NCBI GenBank assembly: GCA_023388175.1
Contig: JAEWGT010000015.1
Coordinates: forward strand, 139,887-203,886
Origin: Pseudomonadota bacterium
Lineage (GTDB): Bacteria > Pseudomonadota > Alphaproteobacteria > Rhizobiales > Devosiaceae
Direction: 5' to 3'
DNA length: 64,000 bases
Positions 17,645 to 24,831 of the stretch are shown here, piece after piece; the first letter of the stretch is position 1, and each line of letters opens with the position of its first letter. Under the pieces are notes generated by a model. That model was not told where the DNA came from and made no database searches. It saw only the letters and a list, made by a program, of their open reading frames with translations. The position numbers and the translations under genes are program-made.

Positions 17645-17655
17645 GCCAAAAACCG

Positions 17656-17677
17656 GGCGGCGCTTGATTGCGCCGCC
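17656..17677 (+). terminator. Hairpin downstream of gatA
   Basis: Perfect 8-bp GC stem GGCGGCGC/GCGCCGCC around TTGATT, 12 bases after the gatA stop. No T run follows, so it may only attenuate or mark the 3' end. Confidence 0.4.
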
Positions 17678-17761
17678 GTTCCGGCCTATTTGCGGCCAAT
17701 GCACAAGTTGAAACTGGTTGTGACGCCCCCTCTGGCGTCCGGGCCAACAGGAATTGCGCCG

Positions 17762-18079
17762 ATGGCCGTTGATATTTTTACGACGCTCGACTGGTCCGAG
17801 CCGCCCAAGGATATGAGCAAGCCGCTTCAGGCGCTCTGGTGGCTCAAGAAGGGCGAACTGCGCGTCGGACCCGAATGGGAAAAAGCCCATAACATCGTTC
17901 AGTCGATGGAAGGCGTTCAGGCCTTTGACTGGGTCCATGCGCTCATGCACTGGATCGAAGCCGATATGGGCAATGCCGATTACTGGTATCGCCGCGCCGG
18001 CAAACGCCGCGCCACCGCCAGTGTCTCGGCAGAATGGGAACATATCTCGGCGGCCTTGAGCGAAGTGACGCGCCACTAG
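17762..18079 (+). CDS. Conserved hypothetical protein downstream of gatA
   Basis: 105-aa soluble protein with many Trp residues. Notable runs are ALWWLKKGELRVGPEWEKAH, WVHALMHWIEADMGNADYWY and RRAGKRRAT. The AH..V...WVHA..H..E.D.GNA.YWYRRAG pattern looks like a single TPR-like helical repeat and is one I recognise as a conserved unknown in Hyphomicrobiales. ATG 17762 is preferred over an upstream GTG-like extension, which has no family-like sequence. It sits where gatB could have been expected. No function can be given. Confidence 0.7.
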   Translation: MAVDIFTTLDWSEPPKDMSKPLQALWWLKKGELRVGPEWEKAHNIVQSMEGVQAFDWVHALMHWIEADMGNADYWYRRAGKRRATASVSAEWEHISAALSEVTRH

Positions 18080-18294
18080 GCCAACAGCTCACCGTGCCTG
18101 AACTCGTAGTGACGTATCTGCCGGTTTCCCTGCTGACACGTCGTTATGATTATCGGCACCCTAGGAAGAGTTTTGGCGATGGCCTGCAAGACACAGACCT
18201 CGTTGGTGTCGAGCGCGCAAACTTCCAGTGTGGGAATTGTTAGCTCAGGATGCTGGAAGGCATTGAAGTAAATTTTCGTTACCGGTAGGCGCAT
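18076..18294 (-). CDS. Hypothetical 72-aa protein downstream of the YjhX gene
   Basis: Open frame starting MRLPVTKIYFNAFQHPELTI with AGAGAGG about 7 bases before the ATG. I do not recognise the protein. It lies on the same strand as the YjhX-like gene, 70 bases after it, in a patch that looks AT-richer than its surroundings, which hints at transfer. Its stop shares a CTAG with the convergent upstream gene. An inverted repeat GGGTA-CTCTC/GAGAG-TACCC (about 18297-18325) overlaps its ribosome site and could be an operator. It could also be a chance frame. Confidence 0.4.
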   Translation of the reverse strand: MRLPVTKIYFNAFQHPELTIPTLEVCALDTNEVCVLQAIAKTLPRVPIIITTCQQGNRQIRHYEFRHGELLA

Positions 18295-18364
18295 TTGGGT
18301 ACCTCTCTTTCTCTGAGAGATACCCGCTAGCATCCCAATGGTTGAGGCGACCAATCGGTTTGGC

Positions 18365-18622
18365 TTACCTGTTATCAACCTGGCTCCTGACCAGTTCCAG
18401 GCCGCGCCTTGTGATGCGATAGGGACCGCCGCCTTGCGACCGGATGGCCTTCTTTGCCTTCAGCTTGCTGAAGATGAGCGGTGTCAGCCCGCTGACAAGC
18501 CACCCGTCTCGATTGAAAAATTCGAGTTCGGCGATCCGGCCGCGCTCATCCTTGATGGCGGCAATACGACCGCCTTGTGCGAGGGCATGCAGCACCCGCT
18601 GTTCGTGTCGGGAAATATCCAT
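18365..18622 (-). CDS. yjhX: YjhX-family toxin homologue (UPF0386)
   Basis: 85 aa, the exact family length. It aligns by eye with E. coli YjhX along its whole length: MDISRHEQRVLHALAQGGRI at the start, then FKKLK-like FSKLKAKKAI, then PYRITRRGLELVRSQVDNR at the end. The fold is a predicted winged helix. In E. coli YjhX is described as a toxin paired with the GNAT protein YjhQ. Here no GNAT is adjacent on the same strand; the nearest is at 19206 in the opposite direction. Start chosen at 18622; the longer frame to 18709 adds non-family residues. Confidence 0.85.
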   Translation of the reverse strand: MDISRHEQRVLHALAQGGRIAAIKDERGRIAELEFFNRDGWLVSGLTPLIFSKLKAKKAIRSQGGGPYRITRRGLELVRSQVDNR

Positions 18623-18644
18623 GGGGAAGTCTGAAGCCTGAATG

Positions 18645-18660
18645 GCGGCCAATTGGCCGC
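18645..18660. promoter_or_regulatory. 16-bp perfect palindrome upstream of yjhX
   Basis: GCGGCCAATTGGCCGC lies 22 bases before the yjhX start codon. Its core GCCAATTGGCC occurs again at 18787-18797. Two copies in the short divergent gap between yjhX and the chorismate mutase gene suggest an operator pair, but the binder is unknown. Confidence 0.4.
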
Positions 18661-18881
18661 GAACACACGCACCACGGCCGGCATCACGCCCGGTAGTGGC
18701 TTGGTTCATTCGTGCCCGTCGCGTTTCGACGGGCTATCAGGCAATCTCAGACTGGCTAGACATAAGGCTTTGTTACGCTCCAATGCGCCAATTGGCCATA
18801 AGCATCGGTGCGGGCGGGTTGAAATCGCCCCCGGCGCGGTGCAAACCAGCAACAGCGTTTTTGAAAGCCAAGGACTGTGCC

Positions 18882-19196
18882 GTGACCGCCGCCAAGCTGC
18901 CCGCCGAATGCGAAACCAAGGATGATGTCCGCGCCGAAATCGACCGGCTCGACCAGGCCCTTCTGACCCTGTTCGCGGAGCGGCATGGCTATGTGACACG
19001 CATGGCCGAGATCAAGACCGATCCGCATGAGGCCTATGATCCGACCCGGATAGAGGCCATCATCACGAAAGTGCGGGCGCGCAGTTTGGACCTTGATCTG
19101 GACGAGGATCAGGCCGAACTTATCTGGCGGACCCTGATCGACTGGAACATCAATTACGAGAAGGGCATCATCGCAGCGCGCCGCCGCGCCAGATAG
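18882..19196 (+). CDS. Chorismate mutase (AroQ class)
   Basis: 104-aa all-helical enzyme that rearranges chorismate to prephenate for Phe/Tyr synthesis; the isochorismate-pyruvate lyase subgroup has the same fold. The first helix VRAEIDRLDQALLTLFAER has the conserved Arg/Asp pattern. K/R residues after it (RMAEIKT) and YDPTRIEAIITKVR complete the active site. GTG start with AAGGA seven bases upstream. A GNAT gene follows 9 bases after the stop, so they share a transcript. Confidence 0.88.
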   Translation: MTAAKLPAECETKDDVRAEIDRLDQALLTLFAERHGYVTRMAEIKTDPHEAYDPTRIEAIITKVRARSLDLDLDEDQAELIWRTLIDWNINYEKGIIAARRRAR

Positions 19197-19205
19197 GAGG
19201 CAGAC

Positions 19206-19715
19206 TTGCCCGGTGTCAGGATACGCAAGGCAGAAATCACCGACGCGCCCCGGCTCGCCGACATTGCCTATCGTGCCTGGGAAACCGGCATTCTACCCAT
19301 CCTGACGGACCAGAAGAATGCGCGCGAGACCGAGCGTCGCCGGCTCGCCCGCGCCGTTGGCGAAGGCTGGCGCCATGCCATCGTTGCCGAAATCGACGAT
19401 GTGGTGGTCGGCTGGTGTTCGCGTCAGCCAAGGCGGTCCTACATTCCGTATCTGTTCGTCATGCCCGAGATACAGGGTCACGGAATCGGCGCCGTGCTGC
19501 TGGAGCGCATGGAGATGATGCTGGAGCTCGAGGGCGCATCGCGTATTCACCTTGAAACACCTGCAGATCACGTGCGGGCGGTGCGCTTTTACGAGAAGCA
19601 GGGCTATCGCATTCTTGCCATGCGGTCGGTGGGCGGACGCGATGCGGACCCTTTCGCCAGCATCCATATGGAAAAGCGCCTTAAGCCCTATGAAGGCGCT
19701 ATCGATGACGAATAG
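19206..19715 (+). CDS. GNAT-family N-acetyltransferase
   Basis: 169 aa with a clear acetyl-CoA loop (VMPEIQGHGIGAVLLERME) and C-terminal RAVRFYEKQGYRI. The TTG start at 19206 is set by AGGAGG five bases upstream. It lies between chorismate mutase and a DUF4169 gene in a plus-strand run. The substrate is unknown. It is the GNAT nearest to the YjhX homologue, but the opposite orientation argues against a YjhX-YjhQ type pair. Confidence 0.87.
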   Translation: MPGVRIRKAEITDAPRLADIAYRAWETGILPILTDQKNARETERRRLARAVGEGWRHAIVAEIDDVVVGWCSRQPRRSYIPYLFVMPEIQGHGIGAVLLERMEMMLELEGASRIHLETPADHVRAVRFYEKQGYRILAMRSVGGRDADPFASIHMEKRLKPYEGAIDDE

Positions 19716-19729
19716 ACCTGAGCAGGCCC

Positions 19730-19906
19730 ATGGCTGAAATCATCAATCTCCGCACCTTCCGCAAGCAGAAGGCCCGAAGCGGCGCAGAGGCCGAAGCCGA
19801 GGCCAACAGGCTGAAATTCGGGCGCAGCAAGGCCGAGAAACAACGCGACGCGCTCGAAAAGGCCGCAGCCGAAAAACACATCGAAGGTCATAAACGCGAG
19901 GATTAG
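19730..19906 (+). CDS. DUF4169 small basic protein
   Basis: 58 aa, starting MAEIINLRTFRKQKARSG and ending HIEGHKRED. Highly charged, helical, Ala/Glu/Lys/Arg-rich; matches the DUF4169 pattern (NLR..RKQKAR, then GRSKAEKQRD). Common in alphaproteobacteria and of unknown function. It is too short to be noticed in long-frame searches but has the right start and stop and follows the GNAT gene by 14 bases. It overlaps the convergent tag gene by four bases. Confidence 0.85.
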   Translation: MAEIINLRTFRKQKARSGAEAEAEANRLKFGRSKAEKQRDALEKAAAEKHIEGHKRED

Positions 19907-20508
19907 ACAGGCCGCTTGAGCGCCTTGCGTGCCGCATCTGTCTGCGCCCGCGTCACACAGTCACCCGCGTGATCATTGACCAGACCCATGGCCTGCATGA
20001 AGGCATAGGTCGTCGTCGGCCCCAAAAATTTCCACCCGCGTTTGCGCAAATCCTTGGACAGGCGCTCCGATTCCGGGGAGGTGGCGCGGAACGCGGGAGG
20101 CTGGCTGTCCTCAGGAGCTTCATACCGCCAGAAATAGGCCGCAAGCGAGCCTTCCTCATCCACCATTTCGCAGGCGCGCCTGGCGTTATTGATCACCGCT
20201 TCGATCTTGCCCCGATGGCGCACGATGCCGGCATCGGCGAGCAGCCGCTCGACGTCTGTCTCATCGAACTGCGCCATTCTGCGAAAATCGAAACCGGCAA
20301 AGGCCGCGCGGAAATTCTCGCGCTTTTCCAGAATGGTGCGCCAGCTCAGGCCGGACTGAAAACTTTCGAGGCAGAGTTTCTCGAACAGGCGGATATCGTC
20401 CACCACAGGAAAGCCCCATTCCTCGTCGTGATAGGCCAGGTATTGCGGGGTGGCCGAACACCAGGTGCAGCGAGGGCGGCCATCGGGGCCAGGCGTCGTC
20501 GTGATCAT
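19903..20508 (-). CDS. tag: DNA-3-methyladenine glycosylase I
   Basis: 201-aa base-excision repair enzyme that removes 3-methyladenine from alkylated DNA. N-terminal RCTWCSATPQYLAYHDEEWG contains the zinc-snap Cys and His and the base-pocket residues; VNDHAGDC near the C-terminus supplies the HxxxC pair. Starts inside the stop of the YciI gene (ATGA), so it is the third gene of a tetR-yciI-tag unit. Confidence 0.94.
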   Translation of the reverse strand: MITTTPGPDGRPRCTWCSATPQYLAYHDEEWGFPVVDDIRLFEKLCLESFQSGLSWRTILEKRENFRAAFAGFDFRRMAQFDETDVERLLADAGIVRHRGKIEAVINNARRACEMVDEEGSLAAYFWRYEAPEDSQPPAFRATSPESERLSKDLRKRGWKFLGPTTTYAFMQAMGLVNDHAGDCVTRAQTDAARKALKRPV

Positions 20509-20798
20509 GCCGATGCTTTCAGAAAGGCCAGCGCATCTATGGTGCGGGCGGGGTCAATTTCGATGGTTTCCGGCACGACGATTCCGTGGACCACGAAGGG
20601 GTCGGCGGCAATACGTAAGTCATGATCGGCCCGGCTCTCGCCATTGGCGATGATTGCGCCACCTGCTGATGGACGAAGTGAGCCAGCACAAATGAACGCG
20701 CCATCGGCGAATCCCTTGGCGAGCCAGGCATTGTGCGCCGCCATTTGCGCTCCCGCAGCGGACCGGTTCTCAGCGAATTTCAGCAGTGTGACAAACAT
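20505..20798 (-). CDS. YciI-like (YCII domain) protein
   Basis: 97 aa, ferredoxin-like fold of the YCII family: MFVTLLKFAENRS, an ICAGSL strand, then DPFVVHGIV and a C-terminal strand. Members are often dimeric and of unknown or only tentative enzymatic function. It starts 12 bases after the tetR stop and overlaps tag by 4 bases, so it should be controlled by the TetR protein upstream. Confidence 0.82.
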   Translation of the reverse strand: MFVTLLKFAENRSAAGAQMAAHNAWLAKGFADGAFICAGSLRPSAGGAIIANGESRADHDLRIAADPFVVHGIVVPETIEIDPARTIDALAFLKASA

Positions 20799-20810
20799 GG
20801 ATTCCCCTCG

Positions 20811-21392
20811 TCAGGCGTTTGAAATAGGGCCGAGCTGCTGGTCCAGCCAGCGTTCAGCTTCAGCAACCTGTGCGTTGATAAGCTCTTCGTCGCCGAAGGC
20901 CGTGGCGATGACGGCAACGCCCTGCGACCAGGTCAGCAGGTGCATGGCCATATGCCCTGCCTGATCGCCAACCCCTTGTGCGTGAAACTGGGTGGTCAGC
21001 CAGGATCTGAAAAGCCCCATAATTTCGCCGGCACGGTGCTGAAAGACATGGTCCAGCTTTGCCAGTTCGGAACAGAGCGTTCCCACCGGGCAGCCATGCG
21101 CCATGATCTTTGATCGGTTGACGATCAGCAGATGGATGAAAGACAGGATGCGGGCGCGGGGCGTATCTGCCCGTTCCTCCCAGTGCTTCAGCAAAGCGCG
21201 GGTATTGCTCATGCGCAGATCGATCACCGCCTGAAGGATCGCGTCCTTGGATTTGAAGTGGTGATAGAAATTCCCCCGCGAAATGCCCAAGGGTGCGGCG
21301 ATGTCGGCCAGCGAGGTGGTTTCGAAACCGCGCTCGTAGAACAGCGTGTCGGCCTGCGCCACGATCGTGTCGCGTGTGGACTGGGTCTGCAT
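20811..21392 (-). CDS. TetR-family transcriptional repressor
   Basis: 193 aa. N-terminal HTH: FETTSLADIAAPLGISRGNFYHHFKSKDAIL is a textbook TetR motif. The C-terminal ligand-binding domain includes a conserved HGCPVGTLCSEL, typical of the NemR/AcuR-like branch whose members sense electrophiles through Cys. Start taken at ATG 21392; a TTG three codons earlier is also in frame but lies in an operator. Likely autoregulated and controlling yciI and tag, given the two operator copies just upstream. Confidence 0.9.
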   Translation of the reverse strand: MQTQSTRDTIVAQADTLFYERGFETTSLADIAAPLGISRGNFYHHFKSKDAILQAVIDLRMSNTRALLKHWEERADTPRARILSFIHLLIVNRSKIMAHGCPVGTLCSELAKLDHVFQHRAGEIMGLFRSWLTTQFHAQGVGDQAGHMAMHLLTWSQGVAVIATAFGDEELINAQVAEAERWLDQQLGPISNA

Positions 21393-21393
21393 G

Positions 21394-21441
21394 TAGGTCA
21401 ATCGTCCTAATCGATGGCAGGATTAGGTCGAGTGACCTAAT
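21394..21441. promoter_or_regulatory. Two matched TetR operators upstream of tetR
   Basis: Site 1 (21422-21441) is a perfect 8+4+8 inverted repeat, ATTAGGTCGAGTGACCTAAT. Site 2 (21394-21409), TAGGTCAATCGTCCTA, matches its core less perfectly. The two cores start 30 bases apart, about three helical turns, so two dimers would sit on the same face. Site 2 abuts the tetR start codon. Confidence 0.75.
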
Positions 21442-21470
21442 TTGTCAAAGATAAAGTGGGCGCTTAACGA

Positions 21471-22514
21471 TTACTCTGCTTGGCCGGTACGAATTGGCGT
21501 TCGGCGTGGGGTCGGGTCTTGATCTTCATCCCGCACCGCAAGGACAATTTCTGTCAGCAGGTTGTTGAGGTGGCCAAGATAGCCATTGGAGGCGGAGGGC
21601 AGGCTCTCGTCCGACGTCATGACCACGGTCAGGTCCAGCTCTGGGATAAGGAACAGCATCTGGCCGCCATAGCCCCAGGCATAGCGAACAGCCTCGCCGG
21701 CGACGTTGCGCAGAAACCATCCGTAGCCATAGCCATCGCCGGTGAAGATGGAATTGGTGCGCTGTGTCCAGGATTGGTCGATCCAGGCCTGCGACAACAG
21801 GCGGGTGCCGTCCGGCGCCAGCCCGCCATTGCGGTACAGTTCACCGAAAGCCAGCAACGCGCGCGGGCTCATGGCCATTTCGTTGCCGCCCAGATAGATC
21901 CCCTGCGGATCGCGCGCCCAGCCGCCAATGCCGAAATCGTCCAGCGGCCCGAACCAGTCTTGTGCCAGTTCCAGCGTGGATTGTCCGCTGACCTTGGTGA
22001 GAATGGCCGAAAGCAGATGTGTCGAGCCGGTCGAATACAGCATCTGCCCGCCGGGATCGGTTTCAAATTCCTGAGCCAGCGCATAGCGCACCCAGTTGCG
22101 GCTCACCACCCAGCGCCCATAATCGGCCCCAGACGTCGGGGCCAGCCCGGCCTGCATGGAAAGCAGGTGACCGATTGTTATGTCGCCAAGACGCGAATCG
22201 GCATCTTCCGGCAAATCGTCGGGTAACAGATCGGCTACCTTTTGATCGACGCCCTCAAGCAGGCCCTTGTCGATAGCCATGCCGACCAGGGCCGACATGA
22301 CGGTTTTCGAAGCCGACTTGATATTGGTGGGCGTTGACGGGTCGTGGTCATCATAGCCGCGCTCGGTGACAATCTCGCCATCGCGCGCCACGATCACCAC
22401 TTCCAGCGGCTCCAGCGCAGCGGCGGCGTCCAGAATGGCGGTCAAATCCTGCCCCAGCGCGCCTATGGGCGCCAGGGCGAAGACAACGGAAAACAGGGCA
22501 GGGCGAATCCACAT
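21471..22514 (-). CDS. Secreted serine hydrolase of the beta-lactamase / penicillin-binding fold
   Basis: 347 aa with a signal peptide (MWIRPALFSVVFALAPIGALG) and a class C beta-lactamase-like domain. SASK in NIKSASKTVMSALVG gives the SxxK pair. YSTGSTH stands where YxN is expected, and WGYGGQM replaces the KTG/HTG strand. Probably periplasmic, acting on an ester or peptide substrate rather than on beta-lactams. Start uncertain: an ATG seven codons earlier (22535) would add MFGRRRR to the signal peptide. Runs toward tetR, 78 bases away. Confidence 0.8.
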   Translation of the reverse strand: MWIRPALFSVVFALAPIGALGQDLTAILDAAAALEPLEVVIVARDGEIVTERGYDDHDPSTPTNIKSASKTVMSALVGMAIDKGLLEGVDQKVADLLPDDLPEDADSRLGDITIGHLLSMQAGLAPTSGADYGRWVVSRNWVRYALAQEFETDPGGQMLYSTGSTHLLSAILTKVSGQSTLELAQDWFGPLDDFGIGGWARDPQGIYLGGNEMAMSPRALLAFGELYRNGGLAPDGTRLLSQAWIDQSWTQRTNSIFTGDGYGYGWFLRNVAGEAVRYAWGYGGQMLFLIPELDLTVVMTSDESLPSASNGYLGHLNNLLTEIVLAVRDEDQDPTPRRTPIRTGQAE

Positions 22515-22587
22515 GCGCCTTCGTCTCCCGAACATGCGGCAAAATCGAGTGCGTTTTGCGATAATGCCAGTGCTTTCTCGGAAGCTG

Positions 22588-23019
22588 TTACCAATCGACC
22601 TGGCAAACCACCCCATCGGCACCGAACTGCATGCTTTCCGGCGTGTACTGGAAGATTTCCAGCTTTACCCCGCTCGGATCGGCCAGCCAGCATTGCCAGG
22701 TGTGATCCACGCCCAGCTTCTTGTCGGTGACGGCCACGCCCTTCGCTTTGGCATTGGCCATGAAAGCGTCGATGTCGTCGGTCTCGAAGCACAGGTGATT
22801 GATCTGGTTGCTCTCGTCGAAGCGCGACTCGCCCTTGCGGAACACTTCGACGAAGGTGCGGTTGCCGAAATCCAGATAGAAGCCGATCCGGTCCTCGCCC
22901 CGCTTGAAATCGAACTTGGGCGTGACACCGGTGACATCGCGGTAGAAGGCTTCCACCGCATCAAGGTCACGGGCAAAAATGCAGGTATGAGCCACCTGCT
23001 TGACGAGGGGTTTGGTCAA
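22588..23019 (-). CDS. VOC-family (glyoxalase fold) protein
   Basis: 143 aa with two beta-alpha-beta-beta-beta modules. Metal-ligand candidates are H11 (QVAHTCIF), E58 (TFVEVF), H75 (INHLCFE) and E121 (VKLEIFQ), the H/E/H/E pattern of lactoylglutathione lyase. That makes a methylglyoxal-type lyase possible, but VOC proteins have many substrates and the exact one cannot be told. Stands alone, 73 bases ahead of the serine hydrolase on the same strand. Confidence 0.85.
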   Translation of the reverse strand: MTKPLVKQVAHTCIFARDLDAVEAFYRDVTGVTPKFDFKRGEDRIGFYLDFGNRTFVEVFRKGESRFDESNQINHLCFETDDIDAFMANAKAKGVAVTDKKLGVDHTWQCWLADPSGVKLEIFQYTPESMQFGADGVVCQVDW

Positions 23020-23174
23020 GATCGTCTCCTCCGGGATAGGCGCACCGAACGGCCGCCATGCCTATGCTAGTCAGCGCTGCTTGCGCTGCATAGAGCCAAG
23101 CGCCGCCACGCCCCCGTTTAACGTCGGTTTAGGCTCTTGCGGTCAACTTGGCTCGGTGCTGGGCTTGAAGCGTC

Positions 23175-24674
23175 ATGATCTTGAAATCTGGGCCGGAAAA
23201 TAACCGGGCGTCGTTTGTCGGGCTGGCCGGCGTTTTCGCACTGGCGGGGCTGGTGCAGTTTCCATTCGCTCTCAACCATGATGCTGCCTGGCATTTCTAT
23301 TCGGCAATCCGGGTCCTCGGCGGAGATCGAATAGGCCTCGATATCGCCGACATCAATCCGCCCATGGCCATGTGGCTGTTCTCATTTCCAGCCATGGCGG
23401 TGACCGGACTTGGCCTTTCGCCGGCCATGGTCTTCAAGACTTTCGTGCTGTTGGTCGCGGGGATGATATTTCTGACGATCAGAACGCCGCTGACCCTTTT
23501 GGCCGGGCGTGACGCGACCGGGCTGCTGCTGATGATCGCCGCCATCTTCCTGCTCCTGCCGGGCTACCATTTTGGCCAGCGCGAACATCTCGCCGCTTTG
23601 CTGACTTTACCCTATGTGGCCTTGGCCGCGCTTCGCTCGAAGCATCATCCGGTTTCCGCCGGTGCAGCCACGTGGATGGGTTCGCTGGCGGCAATCGGCA
23701 TCTGCTTCAAACCCTATTTTCTAGCGGTGCCACTCATCGTCGAGCTATGGCTTATCGTGCGGCAACGCGACCTGCGTCTTGTCCTGCGGACCGAAACTCT
23801 GGTCATGGTCGCAATCGGGCTCCTTTATGTGGCAGCGGTCTTCGTCTTCGCTCCCGATTACATGTACCGCGTCGTGCCTGATGCTCTGGCGACCTATGCG
23901 GGCTTTGAAAGCGGCTTGAACGCGATATTCAGCGAGGCGATTGGCGTCCTGATTTTTCCTGCACTCGCCCTGCTGTTCAGCATCATGGCATTGCGCCGCG
24001 TCGATGCACTGGCCGGAATGCTGCTGGCCGCGGCGGGCGGGTATCTGCTCGCGGCCCTGTTGCAGCAAAAAGGCTGGCAATATCAGATCATGCCCGCAAG
24101 CCTCCACATCGTAGCCTCGGCTGCCGTACAAATGGTGCTGGCGCAGCGATGGCGTGCCCTGGTGGCTGCCGCCATCGGTCTGGCTTGCGCAGTTCCGGCC
24201 ATGGCCTTTGTGTGGGACGGACTTTCGCCCAACGGCACGAGCGCCCGGGTCTCCGCTCTTGAGCAGGTGCTGAACACATCCCCGAACAACAGCGTCTATG
24301 CCTTCGTCACTTCGCCGCGCGACATGCACCCAGCCGTGCTGCAATCGGGGAACGTGTGGGCAGATGCCTATGGGGTGGCGATCTTTCTGCCTGCCCACCT
24401 TCAGGCGCTCGAGGCGGAGATGCCCGATCCGCGCCATCAGCGGGCAATCGCCATTTCCGAAGCCTATCTGACGGAGATGCTCGGCCGGTTCGCCGTCTCG
24501 CCGCCCGGCATCCTTGGCTTCGACGCCTCACGCTTCAAACTGGGCATTTTGGACTCGGAACACTTCGACTATCTCGAATTTCTTGCCGCCTATCCCGCCT
24601 TTGCCGGCCTGATCGCCCGCTACGAGGAAATCACCCCCGTTGGCCGTTTTCGCCTGTTCAGGCTGCGTTCGTGA
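23175..24674 (+). CDS. Polytopic membrane protein, possible GT-C type glycosyltransferase
   Basis: 499 aa with about ten transmembrane helices and a soluble C-terminal tail of roughly 150 aa. The first large loop after helix 1 reads NHDAAWHFYSAIRVLGGDRIG, then DINPPMAMW. An Asp-rich first external loop of this type is the mark of GT-C enzymes that use polyprenyl-phosphate sugars. No closer family is recognised. Single gene, divergent from the VOC gene with a 155-base gap. The weak GAAG site before the ATG leaves the start open. Confidence 0.6.
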   Translation: MILKSGPENNRASFVGLAGVFALAGLVQFPFALNHDAAWHFYSAIRVLGGDRIGLDIADINPPMAMWLFSFPAMAVTGLGLSPAMVFKTFVLLVAGMIFLTIRTPLTLLAGRDATGLLLMIAAIFLLLPGYHFGQREHLAALLTLPYVALAALRSKHHPVSAGAATWMGSLAAIGICFKPYFLAVPLIVELWLIVRQRDLRLVLRTETLVMVAIGLLYVAAVFVFAPDYMYRVVPDALATYAGFESGLNAIFSEAIGVLIFPALALLFSIMALRRVDALAGMLLAAAGGYLLAALLQQKGWQYQIMPASLHIVASAAVQMVLAQRWRALVAAAIGLACAVPAMAFVWDGLSPNGTSARVSALEQVLNTSPNNSVYAFVTSPRDMHPAVLQSGNVWADAYGVAIFLPAHLQALEAEMPDPRHQRAIAISEAYLTEMLGRFAVSPPGILGFDASRFKLGILDSEHFDYLEFLAAYPAFAGLIARYEEITPVGRFRLFRLRS

Positions 24675-24831
24675 CCCGCCGTCGCCTGCTTTTTTGCATC
24701 TGCCCTCTTTTCTCTGTCACACGGCCCGTCTAGACAGGCAGCAAGATCCAGAGAAAGCGTCATCCGTATCGTTTGCGCGAATTGCGGACGGGATCATGCC
24801 GCAGCAAATTCAATGACCGGGAAGGGCTCCT

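Noticed and set aside
18882..19715. The GNAT gene at 19206 as the antitoxin partner of YjhX
   Set aside because: It is on the opposite strand, separated by chorismate mutase, and has its own ribosome site in another operon; the pairing cannot be supported.
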